A stretch of 64,000 nt of DNA, taken from assembly GCA_023100825.1 (NCBI GenBank), contig CP095846.1, positions 3,720,001 through 3,784,000 on the forward strand. Reading direction: 5' to 3'. The notes under the pieces are model-generated. The model searched no databases. It saw only the letters and a list, made by a program, of their open reading frames with translations, and was not told the DNA's origin. Source of the stretch: Nocardioidaceae bacterium SCSIO 66511. GTDB taxonomy: Bacteria; Actinomycetota; Actinomycetes; Propionibacteriales; Nocardioidaceae. Within the stretch, counting starts at the first letter, position 1; every line of letters begins with the position of its first letter. Both the position numbers and the translations under genes were made by a program. This document shows, piece after piece, positions 25,111 through 34,740 of this stretch.

Positions 25111-25532
25111 ACCCGCAACTGCGCATAGGAGACGCCGAACGCGAAGCGGCGATCACCGCGCTCGGCGAGCACTTCGCCGCCGGGCGCATCGACGACGCGG
25201 AGTACGAAGAACGCAGCTCGACGATCTGGGCGGCGCGTACTGCCGGTGCGCTCATGCCACCGTTCGCCGATCTGCCCGAGCCGCACCCAGCCACGACGGC
25301 GACCCGAAGCGAGCCGTCGGCGCGACCCCGCAGCACCGGACCCGGTTGGCCGCGGTTCACGCCGTTGTTGCTCCTCGGTCTGGTCATCGCCCTGGTGGTC
25401 GTGACCAAGCTGCCGTGGTTCCTCATCCTGATCGCCGCCTGGATCGTGTGCGTCAAGGTCGGCCGCTTCGGCGGACACCGCTCGCGACGCTGGCACGGAC
25501 CGTACGGTCGCCGGTGGCATGCGGGCTACTGA
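25107..25532 (+). CDS. DUF1707 (SHOCT-like) membrane protein
   Basis: 141 residues. The N-terminal DUF1707 motif is clear: LRIGDAEREAAITALGEHFAAGRIDDAEYEER (about 5-36), a short helical domain found before membrane anchors in actinobacteria. A Pro/Ser/Thr-rich linker is followed by two hydrophobic segments (FTPLLLLGLVIALVVVT and WFLILIAAWIVCV) and a basic tail. Its ATG overlaps the PadR stop, so it is the probable target of that regulator. Function unknown. Confidence 0.82.
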   Translation: MNPQLRIGDAEREAAITALGEHFAAGRIDDAEYEERSSTIWAARTAGALMPPFADLPEPHPATTATRSEPSARPRSTGPGWPRFTPLLLLGLVIALVVVTKLPWFLILIAAWIVCVKVGRFGGHRSRRWHGPYGRRWHAGY

Positions 25533-25547
25533 CACCCGGTCGATGGG

Positions 25548-25621
25548 TGCCCCCGGTGGGACTCGAACCCACACTGAAACGGTTTTAAGCCGTCCGCCTC
25601 TGCCGATTGGGCTACGGGGGC
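25548..25621 (-). tRNA. tRNA with UAA anticodon (tRNA-Leu by codon), short variable loop
   Basis: Read on the minus strand, the acceptor GCCCCCG pairs with CGGGGGC (25615-25621 and 25549-25555), followed by discriminator A. The anticodon arm is GACGG-CTTAAAA-CCGTT, so the anticodon is TAA. The T arm is GTGGG-TTCGAGT-CCCAC. The variable loop is only about five bases, whereas tRNA-Leu normally has a long variable arm. CCA is not encoded in full (ACCC follows). The codon assignment comes from the anticodon; the charged amino acid should be regarded as unproven. Confidence 0.85.
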
Positions 25622-25709
25622 AGCGGTCCGCGTACGTTGGCCGCCTACGCCGAAGACGCTAACCCAGGCTCATCTGCGACCTGCGCTCGCATCACCGGCC
25701 GGCCACGCC

Positions 25710-26615
25710 TCAACCCGGTTGCGGCGTGGCCAAGTCGCGCGCGGCAGCGAGCACGTCGTCGAGCATCGGCTCGGTGAGCCGGCCGGTGAACGTGTTCTGC
25801 TGGCTCGGGTGGTAACAACCGAGCAGGTCGATCCCGGACTTGCCGTCGCCGAGGCGGGCATGAGCGCCGTGCCCGAACACCGGCTTCGGGCGCGGCACGG
25901 CGACGCCGACCTCGCGCATCGACCGCAACGCGGCATCCCATCCGTATCCGCCGAGTGCGACGACACAGCGTACGTACGGAAGCAGCAGCTTCAGCTCCGC
26001 AAGCAGCCATGGTTCGCAGGTATCGCGTTCGGCCGTGGTCGGCCGGTTTGCCGGGGGTGCGCAGCGTACGGTCGCGAGCATCCGGGTGCCGATCAGACGC
26101 AAACCGTCGTCGGCGCTCGTACTCTCTGCCTGGGTTGCAAGGCCGACTCGGTGTAGCGAGGCGAACAGCCAGTCGCCCGAACGGTCGCCGGTGAACACCC
26201 GGCCCGTACGATTCGCACCGTTGGCCGCCGGCGCAAGACCGACGATCAGCACCTTGGCTTGCGGATCTCCGAATCCGGTGACCGGTCGCCCCCAGTACGG
26301 CTCGGACGCGAACGAGCGGCGTTTGCGTACCGCGACCTCCTCGCGCCACTCGACGAGTCGCGGACACGCGCGGCAAACAGACATCGCAGCGTCGAGTGAA
26401 TGCAGATCGCCGGCCGCCGCGGCCAGCTCCCGGACGGAAGCAGGGTCCTCGGCGACCGGCGTCTCTGGTGTTGCCGGATCAGCGGGCCAACCGCACCCGG
26501 CCGGCACGGGCGAGTCGAACAACTCGCCCGTGCTCGGATGCGGGAGCCCGTCGATTACTTCGGGTTCTTGTTGCGGTACGCGCGGTACAGCTTCTTCACG
26601 CCACCGGCGAACCAC
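25710..26615 (-). CDS. Family 5-like uracil-DNA glycosylase with Fe-S motifs
   Basis: The enzyme excises uracil (and deaminated purines in this family) from DNA. Visible are the cysteine motif [10 protein letters not shown], motif [22 protein letters not shown], further cysteines in [22 protein letters not shown], and motif [14 protein letters not shown]. The cysteine pattern fits a 4Fe-4S cluster. The start is uncertain: GTG at 26615 is used because the [19 protein letters not shown] segment looks conserved and has no closer upstream start; a TTG at 26522 is the alternative. With the GTG it overlaps the upstream protease gene by 61 bases, which is unusual. Confidence 0.82.
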   Translation of the reverse strand: MVRRWREEAVPRVPQQEPEVIDGLPHPSTGELFDSPVPAGCGWPADPATPETPVAEDPASVRELAAAAGDLHSLDAAMSVCRACPRLVEWREEVAVRKRRSFASEPYWGRPVTGFGDPQAKVLIVGLAPAANGANRTGRVFTGDRSGDWLFASLHRVGLATQAESTSADDGLRLIGTRMLATVRCAPPANRPTTAERDTCEPWLLAELKLLLPYVRCVVALGGYGWDAALRSMREVGVAVPRPKPVFGHGAHARLGDGKSGIDLLGCYHPSQQNTFTGRLTEPMLDDVLAAARDLATPQPG

Positions 26616-27595
26616 GGCGTCGCAACCCAGCGCGGCTTCTTGAAGCTGTTCACCAACGCGTTCTGGCCGTTGATGTAGCCCTTGTGCAGCCACGGGCCAC
26701 CGCTCGAACCACCGGTGACGGCGCGGCACGGCATGCGCACCAGACCCCAGCCGGCCTTCGGGTTCGAGTACTTCTTCCACTTGTGGCCGCGGGCCTTGCA
26801 GGACTTCTGAACGCCGCCGCCGGTCCGGAAGGCCGGGTATCCGGTCGCCTTGTACTTACGCTTGAACTTGCGACCCCACTGCAGGCCGTACGCGCCGACG
26901 CGGCGAGCGATCCGCTTGCCGCCGCCGACCTTCTTGACCAGCATGATGCCGTAGTCGGCCTGCGGGAGCTCGCTGCGACCGCCCCACTTCTTCCACCGCT
27001 TCGGGATGGCGGTCAGCTTGGCGTAGTACGTGCCGTACGGACGCTTGCCCTTCTTGTAGCCGGGCACGAACATGACCTTCTTGGCCCACTTCTTCTTCTT
27101 GTCCCACAGGCAGTGCGCGGCCGTGAACACCATGTTCTTCTTCTTGGAGTTCACCACGGCGCCCGAGCAGACCCAGTTCTGCTTACCGAACTTGTAGAAC
27201 ATCTTGCCGACCCTGCGCGAGTACGTCTTACGCGCGGTGTCGCTGCCCTTGTCGACGTCACCCGCAATCGGCTTGGCGCCAGTGCCCGGTGCGACGCGTT
27301 CGTCCTTCGGGATTCTGGCCATGCGCTGCAGATCGCCCGGGCGCGCCTTCTGATCGGCGGGCTTGGCCGCGGCCATCCGGGCCGGCGTCCAGTAGTCGGC
27401 TACCCGCTGGCCCTTGGCCCCGTGGTCATCGATCCGGCGTGCCACCGTCGTCGCGCTCGGCGGCGCTTCTGGTGTGGTCGTGCGCGTGTCTGCTCGTGTG
27501 TCGCCGGTCGGCTCGGCGACCGCGGATCCGGCCATCAGACCGCCCGCAAGCGTGAGCGCAGTGCCCGCCGCGAGCATTCGTACTGACATCGACAT
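26555..27595 (-). CDS. Secreted lysine-rich trypsin-like serine protease
   Basis: 346 residues from the ATG at 27595, with GGAGGA about 12 bases upstream. A Sec signal ([22 protein letters not shown]) ends near residue 27. The chymotrypsin-fold triad is present: His161 in VFTAAHCLW, Asp214 in QADYGIMLV, Ser298 in [12 protein letters not shown] roughly 100-residue prosegment-like region precedes it. The mature part is strikingly rich in Lys and aromatic residues ([22 protein letters not shown]), unlike neighbouring Arg-rich proteins, so it is very basic and may bind the cell wall or nucleic acid. It resembles the V8/trypsin-like secreted group. Confidence 0.85.
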   Translation of the reverse strand: MSMSVRMLAAGTALTLAGGLMAGSAVAEPTGDTRADTRTTTPEAPPSATTVARRIDDHGAKGQRVADYWTPARMAAAKPADQKARPGDLQRMARIPKDERVAPGTGAKPIAGDVDKGSDTARKTYSRRVGKMFYKFGKQNWVCSGAVVNSKKKNMVFTAAHCLWDKKKKWAKKVMFVPGYKKGKRPYGTYYAKLTAIPKRWKKWGGRSELPQADYGIMLVKKVGGGKRIARRVGAYGLQWGRKFKRKYKATGYPAFRTGGGVQKSCKARGHKWKKYSNPKAGWGLVRMPCRAVTGGSSGGPWLHKGYINGQNALVNSFKKPRWVATPWFAGGVKKLYRAYRNKNPK

Positions 27596-27687
27596 GAATT
27601 TCCCCACTCCTCCCGAGACTGTAAAAACCGCCCTGAACGCTACCTGAAACCTAGGTCAGCCCAGGATCGGGTGGCAGACAGGCGGTC

Positions 27688-28608
27688 TCAGCGCAGTGTC
27701 CAGGCGACTCCGTCGAGGATGTCGTGCTCGCTGACGACGAACGGCACCTCCGCACCGACAAGGGCGAGTAGACGCTCGACGATGAGCGCTCCCCCGCCGA
27801 TGACATCGGCACGCCCCGGGTGCATGAACCCGAGCTCGCGGCGACTCGCGACGGTCGCGTGCAGCAGCCACTCACAGCTGCGCACGATGTCGCCGGTGTC
27901 GAACCGGGTGAGGTGGATACGGTCGCGTTCGTACTGCTCGAGCCCGAGGGCGTACGCCGCGATGTTCGTGCAGGTGCCGGCGACTCCGACAATCGTCGCT
28001 GCACTGGAGACCGGCACCTCGCACTCGAGAAGGGCACCGTCGATATCGCTGGTCGCCCCCTCCACCTCGGCCTCCGTCGGCGGATCGGTACGCAAGTGCC
28101 GCTCGGTCATTCGTACCGAACCGATGTTCAGTGAACGCGCGGCCGTGACACCGGTCGAGTCGCCGAGGATCAGCTCGGTCGAGCCACCGCCGACGTCGGC
28201 GACCAGGATCGGCGACCGGAGGTTTCCGGCAACACGCACGACACCGTCGTACGCAAGCGCTGCCTCGTCGTCGCCGGAGAGAACCTCGACGTCGACGCCG
28301 AACTGCTCGTGCACCGACGCGCGGAACTCGGCGGCGTTCTCGGCGTCGCGGGTCGCGGAGGTGGCGCAGAACCGGATCGCCTCGACGTCGTACGACCGGC
28401 ACTGCTGTGCATAGTCGGCGCACGCGGCAAGCGTGCGGGCGACGGCCGCGTCGTCGAGTCGGCCGGTGCGGTCGACGTTCTCGCCGAGTCGCACGATTCG
28501 CACCTCTCGCACGTGGTCGTGCTGAGTGTTCGTCGCCGAGTCGAGGTCGGCGATCAGCAGCCGGATGGAGTTCGTACCGCAGTCGATGGCAGCGACCCGC
28601 CGCGTCAC
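27688..28608 (-). CDS. ppx: Ppx/GppA-family phosphatase (exopolyphosphatase)
   Basis: 306 residues from the GTG at 28608, which overlaps the upstream gene by four bases. The actin-like ATPase fold is clear: VAAIDCGTNSIRLLIAD (phosphate 1), ILVADVGGGSTELILGD (phosphate 2, about 135) and TIVGVAGTCTNIAAY. Such proteins hydrolyse polyphosphate or pppGpp. The short single-domain form matches the actinobacterial Ppx1-type enzyme. It is the last gene of the eno-ftsB-DUF501-ppx operon, an order common in actinobacteria. Confidence 0.93.
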   Translation of the reverse strand: MTRRVAAIDCGTNSIRLLIADLDSATNTQHDHVREVRIVRLGENVDRTGRLDDAAVARTLAACADYAQQCRSYDVEAIRFCATSATRDAENAAEFRASVHEQFGVDVEVLSGDDEAALAYDGVVRVAGNLRSPILVADVGGGSTELILGDSTGVTAARSLNIGSVRMTERHLRTDPPTEAEVEGATSDIDGALLECEVPVSSAATIVGVAGTCTNIAAYALGLEQYERDRIHLTRFDTGDIVRSCEWLLHATVASRRELGFMHPGRADVIGGGALIVERLLALVGAEVPFVVSEHDILDGVAWTLR

Positions 28609-29114
28609 GTCGACTTCCCGGCGCATGATCCGGTCGGCCACGAGCCTGCGAGCAGCGCGAGCGCCTCATCTCCGAGCGGGTTGACACCCTGTCCTTCGGC
28701 GAGCGACTGCCCGACCAGCACGTGCAGACACTTCACGCGGGTAGGCATCCCACCGGCCGACACCCTGGCGATCTCGGGTACGTGCAGAATCGCCTCGCGT
28801 TGAGCCAGATAGCGCTCATGTGCCTGCGCGTAACGCTCGGCGAGGTCTGGCTCGGACGCGAGCCGCTCACTCATCTCACGCATCAGGCCGGAGCCTTCGA
28901 GGGTGCCGATCGCCCCGGTCAGTCGCGGGCACGTCACGTAGTAGAGCGTCGGGAACGGCGTACCGTCGGCCAGCCTCGGCTCCGTCTCGACCACAGCCGG
29001 GTGGCCACTCGGACAACGGGCCGCAATTCGGCGTACGCCGCGTGGGGGACGCCCGAGCTGCTCGGCGACGGCGGCGAGGTCGGCCGGGTCGACGGCGGGG
29101 TTCGGTTGGCTCAC
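28605..29114 (-). CDS. DUF501 family protein
   Basis: 169 residues from the GTG at 29114 (four-base overlap with ftsB). The family signature is seen in RRIAARCPSGHPAVVETEPRL, TLYYVTCPRL and the C-terminal RVKCLHVLVGQSLAEGQGVNPLGDEAL. DUF501 proteins are widespread in actinobacteria, always near ftsB and ppx, with no known function. Three cysteines in CPSGH, TCPRL and KCLH could bind metal, which is speculation. Confidence 0.9.
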   Translation of the reverse strand: MSQPNPAVDPADLAAVAEQLGRPPRGVRRIAARCPSGHPAVVETEPRLADGTPFPTLYYVTCPRLTGAIGTLEGSGLMREMSERLASEPDLAERYAQAHERYLAQREAILHVPEIARVSAGGMPTRVKCLHVLVGQSLAEGQGVNPLGDEALALLAGSWPTGSCAGKST

Positions 29115-29704
29115 TGATCCGTCTCGTGTGGGCGAACGATCTTGTCCTTCGGCTTCTTGCGCTGGTTCTGTTTCGGCTCGTCGCCGGACTCCTCGGGCTC
29201 CTCCCGACCGGCGGTCTGCATGCTTCCCCACACCTTCGCGTACCACTCTTCGTCGTCGGCGCTGGAGTCTTCGGCAGCGTCGGGGTCGGTCAGCTCCCCT
29301 TCGCTGCCGAGCACGTTGCCGTTCTCGTCGAGCGTCGTGTAACCGGTCTCGCCCGGACGCAGCCAGCCGAACCGATCACGCGCAAGCGTCTCGAGGTACG
29401 CGGGATCGTCGAGACGCGCCTTCTCGCGTTCGAGCTCATCGATGCTGTGTTGTGCCGAGGCGATGTCGGCACGTGCCTGCTCGGTATCGGCACGCTGTTG
29501 CAACCACGCACGCAGACTCGATGCATAGGAGATCAACAGCACCAGCATGACCAGCAGCAACACCGCCGCACGACCGGTCAGCCGCGATCCGCCGCCGGAC
29601 TGCACCGGTTCGTCGTCGGCTTGGGTCGTCGGTTGGCGTACGCGACGCACTGCTCCCGCCCGACCGGCCGGACGGGAGCGTGGTGTGCGCCGCTGGTTCG
29701 CCAT
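29111..29704 (-). CDS. ftsB: FtsB/DivIC-like septum formation initiator
   Basis: 197 residues. A basic N-terminus rich in Arg/Ala/Pro is followed by one membrane segment (AAVLLLVMLVLLISYA, about 47-62) and a coiled coil (RADTEQARADIASAQHSIDELEREKARLDDPAYLETLARDRFGW). The RFGWLRPGETGY motif is usual for the DivIC branch. A charged tail follows. It helps assemble the divisome with FtsL/FtsQ. It starts three bases after enolase. Confidence 0.9.
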   Translation of the reverse strand: MANQRRTPRSRPAGRAGAVRRVRQPTTQADDEPVQSGGGSRLTGRAAVLLLVMLVLLISYASSLRAWLQQRADTEQARADIASAQHSIDELEREKARLDDPAYLETLARDRFGWLRPGETGYTTLDENGNVLGSEGELTDPDAAEDSSADDEEWYAKVWGSMQTAGREEPEESGDEPKQNQRKKPKDKIVRPHETDQ

Positions 29705-29707
29705 GGT

Positions 29708-31039
<1,332 letters not shown>

Positions 31040-31131
31040 CTAGCCTAGACGAAGCGGCCGTGGGTGCCGATGCGCAGCGCCGTTGTGGACAGTCGTGTGT
31101 ACTTGACCGCACGCGACTGCTGGAGGACGCC

Positions 31132-32139
31132 ATGCCGCTCGAAGACTTTCCCCGTTACCCGCTGACCTTCGGCCCGAGTCCGGTGCATCCGCTCGACCGC
31201 CTCTCGGACCATCTCGGAGGCGCCCGGATCTGGGCGAAACGCGAGGACTGCAACAGCGGGCTGGCGTACGGCGGCAACAAGGTACGCAAGCTGGAGTACC
31301 TCGTACCCGACGCACTCGCACAAGGCGCCGACACGCTCGTGTCGATCGGCGGAGTCCAGTCGAACCACACTCGACAGGTCGCCGCGGTCGCCGCGCGCGT
31401 CGGGCTCGACGCCGTGCTCGTCCAGGAACGGTGGGTCGACTGGCCCGACTCGGTCAACGACAAGGTGGGCAACATCCTGCTGTCGCGGATCATGGGCGCC
31501 GATGTGCGGCTCGACCCGAGCGGATTCGGAATCGGCATCAAACACAGCTGGGAACAAGCCCTCGAGGACGTCCGCTCCCGCGGCGGAGTCCCGTACGGCA
31601 TTCCGGCGGGCGCGTCCGACCATCCGCTCGGCGGGCTCGGCTTCGCCGGATGGGCAGACGAGGTACGCAGCCAGGAGGCCGAGCTCGGCCTCTTCTTCGA
31701 CACGATCGTGGTCTGCGCGGTCACCGGATCGACCCTGGCCGGGATGATCGCCGGCTTCGCCGGTCAGGACCGACCACGCCGGGTGATCGGCATCGACGCA
31801 TCGGCTCGCATCGACGAGACCCGCCAGCAGGTGGAGCGAATCGCACGAAACACCGCGTCGCTGCTCCGGCTCGGGCGCGAACTGCGTGACGACGAGATCA
31901 CCGTGCTGTCGGGCTGGGCCGGCGACGCGTACGGCATCCCAGTTGCCTCAACCATCGACGCGATCCGACTGACCGGCTCGCTGGAGGGCGTCATCCTCGA
32001 CCCGGTGTACGAGGGCAAGTCGATGGCGGGCCTGCTCGACCTCGTACGCGACGGCGAAATCGGCGCCGACAGCAACGTGCTGTACGCGCATCTCGGCGGG
32101 CAGCCTGCCCTCAACGCCTACTCCGGCGCCTTCGGCTGA
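31132..32139 (+). CDS. acdS: 1-aminocyclopropane-1-carboxylate deaminase / D-cysteine desulfhydrase family
   Basis: 335 residues from the ATG at 31132 with GGAGG upstream; the frame extends further but without a ribosome site. It is a fold-type II PLP enzyme: [18 protein letters not shown] contains the PLP lysine (Lys about 50), [15 protein letters not shown] binds the substrate, and VTGSTLAGM holds the cofactor phosphate. ACC deaminase degrades the ethylene precursor to ammonia and 2-oxobutyrate. The sequence is close to the true deaminase group (ACCD-like [10 protein letters not shown]), but D-cysteine desulfhydrase remains possible. Divergent from eno. Confidence 0.85.
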   Translation: MPLEDFPRYPLTFGPSPVHPLDRLSDHLGGARIWAKREDCNSGLAYGGNKVRKLEYLVPDALAQGADTLVSIGGVQSNHTRQVAAVAARVGLDAVLVQERWVDWPDSVNDKVGNILLSRIMGADVRLDPSGFGIGIKHSWEQALEDVRSRGGVPYGIPAGASDHPLGGLGFAGWADEVRSQEAELGLFFDTIVVCAVTGSTLAGMIAGFAGQDRPRRVIGIDASARIDETRQQVERIARNTASLLRLGRELRDDEITVLSGWAGDAYGIPVASTIDAIRLTGSLEGVILDPVYEGKSMAGLLDLVRDGEIGADSNVLYAHLGGQPALNAYSGAFG

Positions 32140-32158
32140 GCGTTCCGCGCCGCCGGGT

Positions 32159-32246
32159 TTGCGACCGGTTACGCCCAGATCCCTTCCCGTTGCGATCGGT
32201 TACGCCCAGATCCACTAGGTAGCGACCGGGGCGTAACCGATCGCAA
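32159..32246. repeat. Cluster of GCGAYCGGTTACGCCC repeats with long inverted pair
   Basis: Two direct repeats of GCGAYCGGTTACGCCC followed by AGATCC begin near 32161 and 32192. A third copy is inverted. The second and third make a perfect 18-bp inverted repeat (TTGCGATCGGTTACGCCC at 32190-32207 and its complement at 32229-32246) with a 21-base spacer. It lies between acdS and the ligase promoter. It could end acdS transcription or bind a regulator; no T-run follows. Confidence 0.7.
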
Positions 32247-32273
32247 AACAGGGACGCTCCTCATCGCGCGTTC

Positions 32274-32303
32274 TTGACTGCCGTAACAAAGTGGCAATAC
32301 GTT
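32274..32303 (+). promoter_or_regulatory. Promoter of the AMP-dependent ligase gene
   Basis: TTGACT (32274-32279), an 18-base spacer and TACGTT (32298-32303) form a close match to the housekeeping promoter. The predicted start near 32310 leaves a short leader with the AGGGAG ribosome site. The inverted repeat at 32190-32246 is just upstream. Confidence 0.6.
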
Positions 32304-32332
32304 GGAGGCACTGCGATCACAGGGAGCCATCA

Positions 32333-33937
32333 ATGGAGCTGTCACCCTCGGCCCACACCGATACCTTCTGCCGCGACAACCTGCCGCCGCCGGAGCAGTG
32401 GCCGGAGTTCCTGTTCGACCTGCCCGACGTGCAGTACCCCGACCGACTGAACTGCGCGACGGCGCTACTCGACGACGTGATCGCCGAGCACGGCAGCGAT
32501 CGCCCGTGCCTCCACGCACCCGGGCACGAGACGTGGTCGTACGGCGAGGTCCTCGCCCGCGCGAACCAGATCGCCAACCACCTCACCAGCGAGTGCGGCA
32601 TCGTCCCCGGCAACCGAGTGCTTCTGCGCGGCCCCAACAACCAGTGGCTGGTTGCCTGTTGGCTCGGCGTACTCAAAGCCGGCGCGGTCGTCGTCACCAC
32701 GATGCCCTTGCTGCGCCCGACAGAACTCAATGCGATCGACGAAAGCGCCCAGATCGCCGTTTCGCTTTGCGATCACCGGTTCCTCGACGATCTGGCCGCG
32801 TCCGACATCGAGGCGCCGACGATCGCGTACGGAGGCGCCGGCGACGACGACCTCAGTCGCGTGATCGAGCAACAGCCGATCACGCACGACGACGTCGACA
32901 CCGCCGCCGACGACGTGGCGCTGCTCGCCTACACCTCAGGAACGACCGGCAAACCCAAAGCCACAATGCACTTCCACCGCGATGTGCTCGCCAACGCAGA
33001 TACGTTCTCCAAGCACATTCTCCGCCCGAACTCCGACGACGTCTTCACCGGCACTCCCCCGCTCGCGTTCACGTTCGGCCTCGGCGGGATCGTCGTGTTC
33101 CCGCTACGCGTCGGCGCATCGACCCTGCTGATCGAGAAGGCGAGCCCCGCCGAACTCGCCACTCTCATCGACGAGTTCAGCGCCACCATCTGCTTCACGG
33201 CCCCGACCGCGTACCGCGCGATGCTGGCCAGCGGTGACGTACAGCTGCTGCAGAGCCTGCGCACCGGCGTCTCCGCGGGTGAGCATCTGCCGGCCGCGAC
33301 CTGGGAGGCCTTCCGCGCGGCGACCGGGGTCGGGCTCATCAACGGCATCGGCTCGACCGAGATGTTGCACATCTTCATCTCGGCACCCGGCGACGACGCC
33401 CGGCCAGGCGCGACCGGTCGCGCCGTGCCGGGCTACGCCGCGACCGTCGTCGACGACGCGGGTGAACCCGTCGAGCGGGGCACCGTCGGCCGGCTCGCCG
33501 TCAAGGGTCCGACCGGTTGCCGATATCTCGCCGACACGCGCCAGCTCACGTACGTCCAGAATGGCTGGAACATCACCGGCGACACGTTCCTCCAGGACGA
33601 TGACGGCTACTTCTGGTACCAAGCGCGCAGCGACGACATGATCGTCTCGTCGGGCTACAACATCGCCGCCCCCGAGGTCGAAGAGGCACTGTTGCAGCAC
33701 GACGACGTCGCCGAATGCGCGGTCGTCGGCGTGCCCGATGAGGCACGCGGATCGCTGGTCAAGGCGTACGTCGTGTTGCGTACTGGACTGACGGGTGACG
33801 ACGCGCTGCGCAAGGAGCTGCAGGACTTCGCGAAACAGCAGATCGCTCCGTACAAGTATCCGCGTGCGCTGGAGTTCCTCGATGCGCTGCCGCGTACGGC
33901 GACCGGCAAACTGCAACGGTTCCGGTTGCGCGCATGA
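32333..33937 (+). CDS. Probable 2-aminobenzoate-CoA ligase (AMP-binding)
   Basis: 534 residues from the ATG at 32333 with AGGGAG upstream. It is an acyl-adenylate-forming ligase: P-loop YTSGTTGKPKATMHFHRD (about 201-218), GIGSTEMLHIFIS near 340, TGDTFLQDDDGYFWYQARSDDMI near 417 and C-terminal PRTATGKLQRFRLR with the catalytic Lys. The PEFLFDLPDVQYPDRLN opening and TEMLHIF motif recall benzoate/2-aminobenzoate-CoA ligases. The bifunctional 2-aminobenzoyl-CoA-type monooxygenase at 41348 supports anthranilate as substrate; benzoate or salicylate are alternatives. Its stop overlaps the PaaX-type regulator. Confidence 0.82.
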   Translation: MELSPSAHTDTFCRDNLPPPEQWPEFLFDLPDVQYPDRLNCATALLDDVIAEHGSDRPCLHAPGHETWSYGEVLARANQIANHLTSECGIVPGNRVLLRGPNNQWLVACWLGVLKAGAVVVTTMPLLRPTELNAIDESAQIAVSLCDHRFLDDLAASDIEAPTIAYGGAGDDDLSRVIEQQPITHDDVDTAADDVALLAYTSGTTGKPKATMHFHRDVLANADTFSKHILRPNSDDVFTGTPPLAFTFGLGGIVVFPLRVGASTLLIEKASPAELATLIDEFSATICFTAPTAYRAMLASGDVQLLQSLRTGVSAGEHLPAATWEAFRAATGVGLINGIGSTEMLHIFISAPGDDARPGATGRAVPGYAATVVDDAGEPVERGTVGRLAVKGPTGCRYLADTRQLTYVQNGWNITGDTFLQDDDGYFWYQARSDDMIVSSGYNIAAPEVEEALLQHDDVAECAVVGVPDEARGSLVKAYVVLRTGLTGDDALRKELQDFAKQQIAPYKYPRALEFLDALPRTATGKLQRFRLRA

Positions 33938-34737
33938 GCGCCGAGCTTCCCCCACGACAGCTGATCACCACGCTGTACGGCCTGTACGCGCGCGATGAGC
34001 ATGACTGGCTTTCGGTCGCGTCGCTCGTCCGGTTGATGGCCGAGCTCGACGTCGACGCCGCAGCGGTACGCTCCTCGGTCTCCCGGCTGAAGAAGCGCGA
34101 CATGCTGCAGAGCGTGCGCCACGACGGGCGCGCGGGCTACGCGCTGTCGCCGCAGACCGTCGAGCTGCTGCGCGAGGGCGACGTACGCATCTTCGAGCGC
34201 CCCCGAGCGACTGTCGACGACGGTTGGCTCGTCGTCGTGTTCTCGGTGCCCGAGTCCGAACGCGCAAAACGGCACTCGTTGCGCTCACTGCTCGGTCGGC
34301 TCGGCTTCGGCTCGGCCGCGCCGGGCGTCTGGGTCGCACCGGGCCCGCTGTACGACGAGACCCTGCATGCGCTGGAGCGGCTGGAGCTCAGTACGTACAC
34401 GGAGTTCTTCCGCGGCGAGTACCTCGGCGTCGGGGCCGAGGCCGACAGACTGCGGCAATGGTGGGACCTCGATGCGATCGATGTGTTGTACCGCGAGTTC
34501 ATCGACCTGTACGAGGCGGAGCGCAGCACCACGACCACCGATCCGGCGGCGGCGTTCCGTACGTACGTACCGCTACTCACCAGGTGGCGCCGACTGCCCT
34601 ACCTCGACCCGGGCCTGCCGGTCGCCTACCTGCCCGAGAACTGGGCCGGGATCGAGGCAGGTGAGCTGTTCGCCGACCTCAACAAGCTGCTGCGTCCGCT
34701 GGCGGCCGAGCACGCACGCGGCCTGCTGCACGGGTAG
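33934..34737 (+). CDS. PaaX-family transcriptional repressor
   Basis: 267 residues, starting on the ATGA overlap with the ligase. The N-terminal winged helix reads SVASLVRLMAELDVDAAAVRSSVSRLKKRDMLQ (about 28-60). The central PaaX domain has WLVVVFSVPESERAKRHSLRSLL, and the C-terminal domain ends LPYLDPGLPVAYLPENWAG, a PaaX hallmark. PaaX proteins sense aryl-CoA esters. As it is co-transcribed with an aryl-CoA ligase and not with paa genes, the ligand is probably 2-aminobenzoyl-CoA or a similar thioester (inference). Confidence 0.9.
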   Translation: MSAELPPRQLITTLYGLYARDEHDWLSVASLVRLMAELDVDAAAVRSSVSRLKKRDMLQSVRHDGRAGYALSPQTVELLREGDVRIFERPRATVDDGWLVVVFSVPESERAKRHSLRSLLGRLGFGSAAPGVWVAPGPLYDETLHALERLELSTYTEFFRGEYLGVGAEADRLRQWWDLDAIDVLYREFIDLYEAERSTTTTDPAAAFRTYVPLLTRWRRLPYLDPGLPVAYLPENWAGIEAGELFADLNKLLRPLAAEHARGLLHG

Positions 34738-34740
34738 ACC

